Assembly: GCA_963785255.1 (NCBI GenBank)
Contig: CAWAUR010000013.1
Coordinates: 186,001-250,000 of the forward strand
Length of the DNA stretch: 64,000 nucleotides
Direction of reading: 5' to 3'
Source: Bog-159 sp963785255
GTDB taxonomy: Bacteria > Acidobacteriota > Terriglobia > Bryobacterales > Bryobacteraceae
Positions 24,640 to 32,788 of this stretch are shown piece by piece. The notes below the pieces were generated by a model, which was not told the origin of the DNA, ran no database searches, and worked only from the letters and a program-made list of their open reading frames with translations. Position numbers and translations under genes: made by a program. Numbering within the stretch: position 1 is the stretch's first letter; each line of letters begins with the position of its first letter.

Positions 24640-27003
24640 TTAGTCGGCGCCTGGCCGTCCCCCGTAGCGCGATCCAGCGCCGAACGGAATCGCCGTTGTC
24701 AGACGCCGCGTACCGTCGGGCGCAACCTCCCAAGTGGATTCCAATTTCAAGAAGCCGCCCGGGCCCGCCAACAGCGACTCGCGCTTCTCGTAGTTGCCGT
24801 ACTGGTTGCTGAACGTGCCGGAAACGTTGCCGGGTTGGCTGCCGGTCTGCTCCAGATGCGTGCGCAACACGCCCCGGCCTTCATCGTTATTGTAGATGCC
24901 GATGCGCGCCAATTGTCCGGCATTCTGGCGGCTGCGCGGCGTGTTATGTGCATCGGGCGCCGCTTCTCCAAAGAGGTATTTGAATTTATTTTCGTCGACC
25001 TGTACCTTTCCTGAACTGGCGCTCCGCGGTATGGCCCGCAGGCCTTTGCCAATCGCGCGCCCCAACATCATCAGGAAATCGGTCACATCCTGAATCGCCT
25101 TTTTTCCGGCCTCAATCACACTGGCCGTATCCACCATGGCGGTAGCGTCGGACGTGGCGCTTTTCGCCAGGCGCTCCAGATTCAGGTACTGCTCGACGCT
25201 GTTCACGGCCAGGGTTCCCTGTGCCGCCAGCCCTACGCCGGCTGCCACGAAGAACGTAGCCGTCCCGAAGGTAGCTAGTTCCGCGACCACAAAGGCCGCC
25301 GCCGCTGCAGATTGCAGCCCCAGCCGCACCCAGAACTGGCGGACCTTGTAGCCCTCCATGTCGTGCCGCATCACCCACGAGTAGAAGGGATCATTCCAGT
25401 CGTTCCCTGAGGGAACCGTCGCGGTGCCCGCCAGCATTTGCGCATGAATCGGCAGCAGGTCGCGATAATCCGGGTCGTTGCTCAAAATCTTGGGCCGGGC
25501 TTCCCGGATATTTCGCAGCGTCTCCTTCAGCACGTCGCCGATGAGCTGGCGGGCTTGTGCGGGCGTAGCGGCCTTGGCGATGGGCGCGATCTTATCGTCG
25601 CGCCCCCAGATGGTCTGGCTCTGCTCGATCCCCGCGTAGATTGCCGGATAACGATTGGCGATAGTCGTGATAAATCCCGCCAACGGATCCCATACCTGTT
25701 TAACTGGGAGCCAGTCGCGGTCCTTGTCGGCTTCGTCGCCGTCCAGATTCTCATCCGGGGGCTTTTGCGGATTGAACGTGCTGGGAACCTTCGCCGCCCA
25801 CAGATACCCCATCTCCGTGCCGGTCTCCCACTGGCTTCCCACTTTCACGCTGCGCAGTTTGTCTTCCTGCTCCTGCGCCTGGCGAACTTCTTCGGCGACG
25901 GCCTGAAGACCCTGGACGTTCTTGTCCTGGTCCACGGTGGGAGCGGCGGCACCGATGCCATACGTCTTCATCTCCGCCAGAATGTGGGCTTCGTTCTCGT
26001 TGAGATAACCCAGCGCGATAGCCTGCACATCGGTCATGAAGCCGACCTGCGCCTTCTTGACCACCGCCAGGCTCTCTAGATCGGCGCCGCCGTCGATACC
26101 GCTCTGGAACAACAACGGGTTTTCCTTGAAAACCCTGGGTATCTGTGCGCCGAAACTCCGCCAAATTTCTTCGATCTTCGATTCGTCGCGCGGACCCACC
26201 CACCCCTGATACGTCAGGATTCGCAGCAGTTGGATCTTCTCGTCTTCGGTGGCCACGTTGACGTTGTCGATGGCCTTCACGTCGCCCGGGTCGCGGCTGC
26301 GCAGTGCGTCGTCGATCTTTTGCCGGTCGGTGCGGCTGTCGGTGAGCGGCCACCGTTGGATCTGTGGCGCGGCGATGCCCGATGTTTGTTGCGCGACGTG
26401 CGCCAGCTCGTGTGCGATGAGCCTCAGGCCTTCGCCTGTCGCGGGTTGGAATTGACCTTCGCCGAACGCGATGTGGCTGCCAATGGTAAACGCGCGGGCC
26501 TGGATTGTGCGCGCGCTGCGTGCGGCTTCCGGTCCGGTATGCAACTGCACGTCGCTCAGATCGCGACCCACTACGGGCTCGACGGACCGGCGGATGGCAT
26601 TCGGCAGAGGACGCCCAGTTCGCCCTACCGAGTCGCCAGCGGTAACCGGCGCCGCCGCCGCAAGCTGAGCCTGTCCGGGCCCCGGCCTCGATGCGGACCT
26701 CGCAACAGCCAGCGGTCTTGCGGGCGTGACGCGACGCCGGACCAGCGGCCCTCCCTCTCCGGCCATCACTGCGTCGGCGATACCGTCGGCCTCCCGCTCG
26801 TACGCGTCTCCCGGCTGATTCACGGCCAGCTTGGCTTGGGCGTATGCCATGTAGCCGCGGCCCCCGCAGCCCCCCTGGAGAAACAGTGGCAGTCCGACGA
26901 ACGCACCTGCGGATGCGCATGGCAGCCCGTCCCACGCCGCCGGCGCAGGCGCCGGTGCCTTGCTCTTTTTCTCTTCCGGCTTGGCGGCCACAGCGGATCC
27001 CAT
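24640..27003 (-). CDS. DUF4157 protein P2 with polymorphic-toxin-like C-terminus
   Basis: 787 residues. Leader MGSAVAAKPEEKKSK, then VGLPLFLQ (about 36) and the DUF4157 domain with YEREADGIADAV, VGRDLSDVQLHTGPEAARSA and HELAHVAQQ (about 196). A helical middle follows, with a hydrophobic stretch near 555-600 that could span or insert in a membrane. The last 115 residues (KFKYLFGEAAPDAHNTPRSR, QNAGQLARIGIYNNDEGRGV, GTFSNQYGNYEKRESLLAGP and TRRLTTAIPFG) resemble C-terminal toxin domains at the ends of RHS and related polymorphic toxins. Together with the immunity-like gene just after it, P2 is best read as a toxin delivered by the particle. Enzymatic activity is not evident by eye. Confidence 0.85.
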   Translation of the reverse strand: MGSAVAAKPEEKKSKAPAPAPAAWDGLPCASAGAFVGLPLFLQGGCGGRGYMAYAQAKLAVNQPGDAYEREADGIADAVMAGEGGPLVRRRVTPARPLAVARSASRPGPGQAQLAAAAPVTAGDSVGRTGRPLPNAIRRSVEPVVGRDLSDVQLHTGPEAARSARTIQARAFTIGSHIAFGEGQFQPATGEGLRLIAHELAHVAQQTSGIAAPQIQRWPLTDSRTDRQKIDDALRSRDPGDVKAIDNVNVATEDEKIQLLRILTYQGWVGPRDESKIEEIWRSFGAQIPRVFKENPLLFQSGIDGGADLESLAVVKKAQVGFMTDVQAIALGYLNENEAHILAEMKTYGIGAAAPTVDQDKNVQGLQAVAEEVRQAQEQEDKLRSVKVGSQWETGTEMGYLWAAKVPSTFNPQKPPDENLDGDEADKDRDWLPVKQVWDPLAGFITTIANRYPAIYAGIEQSQTIWGRDDKIAPIAKAATPAQARQLIGDVLKETLRNIREARPKILSNDPDYRDLLPIHAQMLAGTATVPSGNDWNDPFYSWVMRHDMEGYKVRQFWVRLGLQSAAAAAFVVAELATFGTATFFVAAGVGLAAQGTLAVNSVEQYLNLERLAKSATSDATAMVDTASVIEAGKKAIQDVTDFLMMLGRAIGKGLRAIPRSASSGKVQVDENKFKYLFGEAAPDAHNTPRSRQNAGQLARIGIYNNDEGRGVLRTHLEQTGSQPGNVSGTFSNQYGNYEKRESLLAGPGGFLKLESTWEVAPDGTRRLTTAIPFGAGSRYGGRPGAD

Positions 27004-27012
27004 ACCTCGCTC

Positions 27013-27096
27013 TTAAGCTCCCCGCACCAACTCCGCCCGAGTCTGCCGCCCATCGCCATATTCACTCAAGCGCCCCTGCGCCTGCGCCGCCACCGG
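27013..27096 (-). pseudogene. Duplicated remnant of the 3' end of the AAA+ ATPase gene
   Basis: On the minus strand this reads AQAQGRLSEYGDGRQTRAEL and VRGA, then TAA. The real ATPase gene ends AQAQGRAIEYGDVYVGLADE ... GRQPPAELVRGA. The remnant has lost about a dozen codons in the middle. Its stop is 9 bases before the P2 ATG, as the real ATPase stop is 13 bases before the P3 ATG. So the boundary ATPase-end/payload-start has been duplicated. Confidence 0.75.
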
Positions 27097-27101
27097 CGTC
27101 T

Positions 27102-27192
27102 GTGTGGGGCGGGCAATTGTGCCCGCAGCCGGCTTTCGAGCCGGCTTAGCCGCCTGAAAGGCGGCTGCGGCCAGGATTGGCCGCCCCACAAA
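27102..27192. repeat. Intergenic palindromic repeat, family 2, long copy
   Basis: GTGTGGGGCGGGC..., AGCCGGCTTTCGAGCCGGCT, CCGCCTGAAAGGCGG and CTGCGGCCAGGATTGGCCGC follow one another and end in CCCCAC. It contains at least three nested hairpins. The second half matches 53141-53234 closely, and the outer ends match 56813-56847. It fills the gap between P2 and P3, beside the duplicated ATPase remnant. Confidence 0.7.
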
Positions 27193-27246
27193 AGAGAGCG
27201 CCCTGAATCTCATCCTCATCGTCCGCCTCTTCGCGCCTGATTCAAG

Positions 27247-29076
27247 TTACATCGACACTTGCAGCGTGTAGTGCGCGCTGCCGGCCGTCAGATCCGCGAG
27301 ATATTGGTGGGTATACGGGGCCGGCCAGACCACGGATCCGATGGAATGGTCGGGGGGACCCAGCTCGTGCACTGCGATCACCAGCGGATCAGGCACCGGC
27401 CAAATGGACATGACGGGCATGGCAAAGACATTCGATTGCCCTTCTCCAATCGAAACGGTTCCCGTAGAGTGGCCCAAACCCATCGCGCCGCCACCGAACA
27501 ATACGAACACGTCGTCGTCCAGTATCCAGCTCTTCTTTTTCACGACCTCGACCCAGGCCAGGATACTGCGGCGGCCCAACTCGAGTTTCAGATAGCTCTG
27601 CTCGCTCGAATCGGCACTGTCTTTCAAGCGCCGGATCAACTCGCGTGTCGGTAAGCTGGGCAAATCGGCGGCGCCAGAGGGCGGTGAGGGCATGGTGCCC
27701 AATCTTAGCGTATGCACGTTCTGACCGAGATTCTCGTGTTCCTCCTGAAATGTTTGATTCTTGCTGGCCGGGCCATACATCTCCATGAGCCACTTCGCCG
27801 TCAGTTGATCCGGATCTCCGCCGGCATTCTCCAGAGTCACGCGGTCCTCGCCGGCGACCATGATGACCGTGGCATAATGAAAGCCGAATTGTCCCAGCGG
27901 CGCCTTGTCTCCCCGGAAAGAGGCGAACGCTTCTCCCACGCCGGGCTGCGCGAATTGGTCGATGCCCATGCGCTTGGCCGCTTCCTCGGTAACCTTGGAT
28001 TTCCGCAGCTTGTCCTTCTCCTCTGGCGAAAGGTTCTCGAAATCTTCGGCAGCCTTTTTGGCCACCTGATTCTTTTCTTCCGGCGTGAGCGGGTCGTAAT
28101 TAGGCGTATCTCTGATTCGCTGATCTAAGAAGAGGGTCTTCGCGACCAGATCGAGAGGGTTCCCGGGAACCATGGCGGGGGTTCCCCCGGGGCTGCACAT
28201 AGCTTCTTCAGGGACACGCGTGCTGCTTGGACCCATGACTTCCCGGGAGGCTTGGCGGCAATCGCCGTAGAACTTTTTTCCGGTGGGATCGGCGGCGAAC
28301 TTCACGTCCACTTTGGAGAGTGTTTTGGAGCCGCTGTTGTCGGGAGCCTCAACGGTCATAGCCCCCGCGCCGGGCGAGATGATAACGCCGGACTGCTTGG
28401 CGGTGAGCAAACCGTTCGCGGAATTGATGAGCGCGGGTGTGGCGAAAGCGGTTTGTCCACCGGCGGTGAAAGCTTCGCCGGTTTCGCTCAGCTTGGCGAA
28501 AACCGCTCCCGGGCTAACGCCTTTCCATCGTCCGGCCCTGTCAGTCAATTGATAGTTTCGGATCGCGCTTGAGACCGGCGCGCCGTGGTTGCCGATCAGG
28601 GCGGCCGGCGGCCCACCGCTCGAGATCGCGTCGGCCACGGCTCCGGCGTGGCCTTCGGGTCCAAGATCGGCGTCGCGCGTGAGGCCGGCGTGCTGGAGTT
28701 GATGGGCGGCCTCGTGCGCGGCAACGTGCAGGCTGGGAGTCTGGCTGCCAAAGTGGGTAGTCATGCCATCGGTGAATGCAGGAGTCCCTCTGCCGGCACA
28801 GCCGCCGGCATCGCAAACGCTTCGCAGGCGGAGGGACGTGCCGGTGGCTCGCAGGATGCGGTCCGCGAAGGGGAAGGGCATTTCGCCGGCACGACTCCCG
28901 TCGCTGTGGAGCGGACTGGGACCACCGCTCGAAGCACCAGCCCGCTGCAGGAAAAGCGGAAGACCCGCGCGGATACCCACTGCCTGGGCGGATTGCGTTC
29001 CTTCGACGGACGCAGGTTCATGCACTGTGGATTTCCCCTTCTTCTCCTCCGGCTTGGCGGCCACCACGGATCCCAT
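27247..29076 (-). CDS. DUF4157-like protein P3 with a possible Cys-His catalytic domain
   Basis: 609 residues from the ATG at 29076, chosen for the shared leader MGSVVAAKPEEKKGK. AGLPLFLQRAG follows (about 37), then a short DUF4157-like domain with HVAAHEAAHQLQH (about 116). From residue 265 there is FYGDCRQAS (about 270), and about 125 residues later FGFHYATVIMVAGEDRVTLE (about 394) and NAG; the spacing Cys ... His ... Asn/Asp fits a papain-like peptidase, amidase or deamidase fold. The C-terminal 120 residues (KLELGRRSILAWVEVVKKKS and on) form a separate beta-rich domain I do not recognise. It starts 13 bases after the ATPase stop, in the first payload slot. Confidence 0.8.
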   Translation of the reverse strand: MGSVVAAKPEEKKGKSTVHEPASVEGTQSAQAVGIRAGLPLFLQRAGASSGGPSPLHSDGSRAGEMPFPFADRILRATGTSLRLRSVCDAGGCAGRGTPAFTDGMTTHFGSQTPSLHVAAHEAAHQLQHAGLTRDADLGPEGHAGAVADAISSGGPPAALIGNHGAPVSSAIRNYQLTDRAGRWKGVSPGAVFAKLSETGEAFTAGGQTAFATPALINSANGLLTAKQSGVIISPGAGAMTVEAPDNSGSKTLSKVDVKFAADPTGKKFYGDCRQASREVMGPSSTRVPEEAMCSPGGTPAMVPGNPLDLVAKTLFLDQRIRDTPNYDPLTPEEKNQVAKKAAEDFENLSPEEKDKLRKSKVTEEAAKRMGIDQFAQPGVGEAFASFRGDKAPLGQFGFHYATVIMVAGEDRVTLENAGGDPDQLTAKWLMEMYGPASKNQTFQEEHENLGQNVHTLRLGTMPSPPSGAADLPSLPTRELIRRLKDSADSSEQSYLKLELGRRSILAWVEVVKKKSWILDDDVFVLFGGGAMGLGHSTGTVSIGEGQSNVFAMPVMSIWPVPDPLVIAVHELGPPDHSIGSVVWPAPYTHQYLADLTAGSAHYTLQVSM

Positions 29077-29089
29077 ACCGGCTCGCTTT

Positions 29090-31024
29090 TTACGCCCCCC
29101 GCACCAACTCCGCCGGTGGCTGCCGCCCGATCTTCCGGTACTCGTCCGCCAACCCCACATACACATCGCCGTATTCGATGGCGCGCCCTTGCGCCTGCGC
29201 TACCACCGACGCGGTCAGCACGGCGTTGCGTATGTGCCCGCCCGCCAGATCCGCCGCCGCCGCCACCTGATTCAGCTCCCGATGGCTCAGCCGGTGCCGC
29301 CCGCCCAAATGCGAAAGCCACAGCAGGCGCCGCTCCTCCGGCCCCGGCAGCGGAAACTCCACAATCATATCCAGCCGCCTGCAAAACGCCGGATCGAAAC
29401 GCGCGCGGCTGTTGCTGGTCAGCAACGCGATGCCATCGAAAATCTCAATCCGCTGCAACAGGTAATTCGTTTGCGCGTTGGCAAAACGATCGTTCGATTC
29501 CTTCACCTCGGTGCGCTTGCCGAATAGCGAATCGGCTTCATCGAACAACAGCACGATGCCGGATTCTTCGGCGTGCGCCAGCAACTGCGCCAGATTCTTT
29601 TCGGTCTCGCCGATGTATTTGCTGGTGACGGCCGCCAGATCCACGCGATAAAGCGGCAGGCCGAGTTCGGTGGCCAGCCATCCCGCCGCCAGTGTTTTTC
29701 CAGTCCCGGATTGGCCGGTGAATAGCGCCCGCACGCCCGGCCGGTAACGCGCCAGCGCGGACACACCCAAGCCTTCGATCAGGCTCTCGCGGCGGCGGCA
29801 GCGCAGCAATAGCCGCGATAATTCGTCGCGTAATGCCGCGCCGGCCACCAGAGCTTCGTCCGAGATCTGGTCCGGAAGCGGTTGCGCCAACGCCTCCAGG
29901 CCGGAGCCTTGGCCGGTCCACGAGGCGGCGGCCACGTCGCTGAAAGCCGGCGCATCGCGGCCATCCAACAAGCATTGTTGCCGCACCAACCGGCCGAGCT
30001 GCGCGATGCGCCCGCTGCCGTGCCTGTAATCCTCGGCCAGGCGCGCGGCCAGCCGCTCGTCTCCAATCGCAGTGCTCCAAAGCTGGCGGCGCTCTTCGCG
30101 CGGCGGCACGCCCAGATTCCACGCAGCGGGACTCTCGCCGCGCGCCTCTATGCTCCCATCGCGTCCGCACAACGCCAACACGGGACCCGCGTAGCCTGGC
30201 ACCGCGGGAACCGCCCGCCGTTCGCCGGGGCCGGGTTCGAAACAAAACACCGGCAGCAATTGCCGCAGCAGAAGCAACGGTCCCAGACCAGCGGGCGCCG
30301 GACCGGGCTTGCCTTGGCCGTGCGCGCGTTCCATCTCGATGAACAGCGGCCTGCGATCGAGCGCCTCGGCGATTTCGCCCGCCACGGCACGCGCCTCAGC
30401 CACGCCGCTGGCCCGCACCACGAGCACGTTTCCCGCGGCCATGGCGCGCGCCCGGCGCCGGGCTTCGGCCAGTGTGGAAGGCGGCAGCGGAGTTTCCGGA
30501 ATTCCGTCAATGCCCAAAACAGTTCCCGGCCAACCTGCATCGCGTCCGCTCAGCGCCAGACACAGCGGGACGGGAACGGCCACCCCGCGCTCCGCCAATG
30601 GCGCGCTCTCGTTGAGAAGTTGCAGCAGACCGCACTCCAGCGCCGCGCCGGTGAGCAGCCGCTCCACCACCTGCCCTTCCGCTTCTCCGTCCGCGAATGC
30701 CGCAGCCAGCAATCCGAGCGTGGGACGCGACCCGCCGATGGGCGCCTGCAAATGCGCCACCGCGCGGCCGCACATCAAGTCCGTTTCCACGGCCGCCGCC
30801 AGCGCCACGGCCAGGATCTCCACGCGATCGAAGCCTAACCGGTCCGCGAGCTCCAGCAGCGGTGCGTCCGCCTGGTGATGGTTGCCGCTTACCACGCAGT
30901 GCGCCCTCAGAAATGCGGCCTCCGCGGAGGACGCACCTTCGGGCAGTAGCGCCGCCAGCGCGCCCAATGCCCGTGCGCACACTCCGCCCGCGATCGGCTC
31001 AGCTTGGGCCGCCATCTTAACCAT
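29090..31024 (-). CDS. AAA+ ATPase of the eCIS cluster (Afp15/Pvc15-like)
   Basis: 644 residues from ATG 31024, which has GGAGAA upstream and overlaps the preceding stop. The C-terminal AAA domain has Walker A TGQSGTGKTLAAG (about 436), Walker B VLLFDEADSLFGKR (about 488), sensor LLTSNSRARFDPAF and the arginine-finger region RRLDMIVEFPLPG. The N-terminal half is a degenerate AAA-like region without a clear P-loop. Each Afp/PVC-type cluster carries one such ATPase; it is needed for particle assembly or payload loading in the producing cell. Its 3' end has been copied to 27013-27096. Confidence 0.9.
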   Translation of the reverse strand: MVKMAAQAEPIAGGVCARALGALAALLPEGASSAEAAFLRAHCVVSGNHHQADAPLLELADRLGFDRVEILAVALAAAVETDLMCGRAVAHLQAPIGGSRPTLGLLAAAFADGEAEGQVVERLLTGAALECGLLQLLNESAPLAERGVAVPVPLCLALSGRDAGWPGTVLGIDGIPETPLPPSTLAEARRRARAMAAGNVLVVRASGVAEARAVAGEIAEALDRRPLFIEMERAHGQGKPGPAPAGLGPLLLLRQLLPVFCFEPGPGERRAVPAVPGYAGPVLALCGRDGSIEARGESPAAWNLGVPPREERRQLWSTAIGDERLAARLAEDYRHGSGRIAQLGRLVRQQCLLDGRDAPAFSDVAAASWTGQGSGLEALAQPLPDQISDEALVAGAALRDELSRLLLRCRRRESLIEGLGVSALARYRPGVRALFTGQSGTGKTLAAGWLATELGLPLYRVDLAAVTSKYIGETEKNLAQLLAHAEESGIVLLFDEADSLFGKRTEVKESNDRFANAQTNYLLQRIEIFDGIALLTSNSRARFDPAFCRRLDMIVEFPLPGPEERRLLWLSHLGGRHRLSHRELNQVAAAADLAGGHIRNAVLTASVVAQAQGRAIEYGDVYVGLADEYRKIGRQPPAELVRGA

Positions 31025-32786
31025 GGAGTTCTCCGCGGAACAAATAATGGAAACGCACCACGCGTCCGAACCAAGGCAGCCATCCGGGATCCAGATCCAA
31101 ACCCGCCCGGCGCACGCGCACGTCGGCCTGCTCAAGTGCCAGGGAAATGTCCAGGTCGGTACGATTCACGGAGAACACCCCGGGCCGCGCGACGATATCC
31201 CGTACACTTATTTTTGCGGCGCGCCAGCACCAGCGGCGCACGCCGAGATACCAGACGCGGACGATATAGTCGATTGACGCGGCCTCTCGCGAAGGCCGCA
31301 GATTCAAGGGCCAGCACGACTCATCGCAGAGCAATTCATCGCCGCCATCGTTGGCGTCGTTCAGCAGCGAATGCAGCCAGATCGAGATCGGATCGTCCTG
31401 TGCAACGCCGGCATGCGCCGCCAATCTCAGTAACACGCGGAAAGCGAAATCCGGTCTGGCTTGTCCCAACCCCGCGGCCAGCGCCTCCGCGACGCCCACT
31501 TGCCGCACTGCGTTCAACAAGAAGAAGAAGCCCGCGGAGCCTGTCGGTAAACCGGAGCAATACCAGCGATCCGGCGTCGGCCGCCCAGCCGGCACCCGCG
31601 CGTGCGAGGCGCTGTCAGCGATCAAGGCGGCCGGCTGAACTTCGGTGCCCGCCTGCTCCTGCGAGGATTCCGGGCGCGTGATTAAAACTTCGCTTACGCT
31701 CGCCGCCGCATCAGTCGCGAATGCTGTCGAGATGGCCGGCTCAACGGCCTCCTTCGTGGACGCACTCATTTCGGTGGCGCGCGATGATTTGTCCCCAGCC
31801 TCGGCGGTGGCGTCTTCAACGATCTGCGGCGACGCGCTCCGAGGCCGCCGCCCTCCAGTCTCGATCGCCGTGTCAATCGCCATTTGCGTGCCGCCGACCG
31901 TGCTCGTGACGATCCGCTGCGTGGCGAGCGCTGCCTGCGCCGCCGCAGGCTCGATAGGCAACTCCGCCCGCGCCGCAGCACCCCCTTCGGCGATCCGCGC
32001 CAAAGCCTGCCGCGCCCGCCACACTACAGTGCCCGCCGCCAACTCTGCCGGCGAATCGAACAAAATGCCAAGCGTCGCCAGCCAAACGACGCGCGCGTTC
32101 GCGAATCCGAAAATCCCCAGCGCCTGCTCGATGGCGGGCAACACTTGGCGCGCGAATCGCGGCGCCGCACGGCCCGCAACCAATGGCGGCGATCCCGTCA
32201 TCTCCCGCAGCCATCGCTCCGCCACCGTCTCCGGAATGGCTTCAAGCAACCGCACCACATCCAACTCGGGCGCCGCGAACAGTGCCGCGGCCACCGCCAC
32301 CCAGGAAGCCGGCCGTGCCCGCAGTTTCTCGACAAGCTCGATGATCGTCCCGGCGCTTGCGGACACCGGCCGCCCGCCAATCACCATTGGCCAAAACCAT
32401 TCATGCACCGTCCTCCGCGCCAGAATGCGATCAAGCAGCATCTCGAGCGCTTCCTGTTCGCCGCAGAAGTAGACCACCTCCGCCGACGCGGCGCGCGCAT
32501 CGCCGCCGTGAATGGCCTGCGCCGCCTGTTGTTCGAGCGCCCGCTGGAATTTATCGAGCCACGCGCGCCGGTCTCCCGAAGGCGGCAGCCCAGTCACGCG
32601 CAGACGTCGGAAATAATACGACCGTCCTTCGTTTTCGCCGGGCAGCGAAGCCAGCCGCAAAGCCTCCTCGGTGGTGAACGCCAGAAGATGGGCCGGCGCA
32701 TGTGCATCCACGCACAACCGCGCACGCCGCACATAGCGGCTATAACGGTCCTCGGTCTGCCCGAAATCGAATGCGTGCGCCGCCAT
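31017..32786 (-). CDS. eCIS-associated conserved protein next to the ATPase
   Basis: 589 residues from ATG 32786, three bases before the P4 stop is passed, overlapping the ATPase start by 8 bases. The first 220 residues are helical, the middle (about 290-400) is low-complexity Ala/Ser/Thr-rich, and two conserved-looking blocks follow: GSAGFFFLLNAVRQVGVAEA (about 415) and LDLDPGWLPWFGRVVRFHYL (about 567). I have seen this last block in proteins next to ATPases of eCIS clusters. It sits where afp14, the tape-measure gene, lies in Afp-type clusters, but I cannot show that it is a tape measure. Confidence 0.65.
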   Translation of the reverse strand: MAAHAFDFGQTEDRYSRYVRRARLCVDAHAPAHLLAFTTEEALRLASLPGENEGRSYYFRRLRVTGLPPSGDRRAWLDKFQRALEQQAAQAIHGGDARAASAEVVYFCGEQEALEMLLDRILARRTVHEWFWPMVIGGRPVSASAGTIIELVEKLRARPASWVAVAAALFAAPELDVVRLLEAIPETVAERWLREMTGSPPLVAGRAAPRFARQVLPAIEQALGIFGFANARVVWLATLGILFDSPAELAAGTVVWRARQALARIAEGGAAARAELPIEPAAAQAALATQRIVTSTVGGTQMAIDTAIETGGRRPRSASPQIVEDATAEAGDKSSRATEMSASTKEAVEPAISTAFATDAAASVSEVLITRPESSQEQAGTEVQPAALIADSASHARVPAGRPTPDRWYCSGLPTGSAGFFFLLNAVRQVGVAEALAAGLGQARPDFAFRVLLRLAAHAGVAQDDPISIWLHSLLNDANDGGDELLCDESCWPLNLRPSREAASIDYIVRVWYLGVRRWCWRAAKISVRDIVARPGVFSVNRTDLDISLALEQADVRVRRAGLDLDPGWLPWFGRVVRFHYLFRGELHG

Positions 32787-32788
32787 GG

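Noticed and set aside
24640..27003. P2 as a mere DUF4157 protease without toxin function
   Set aside because: The conserved 115-residue C-terminus followed at 4 bases by a small acidic gene fits toxin-immunity organisation better.
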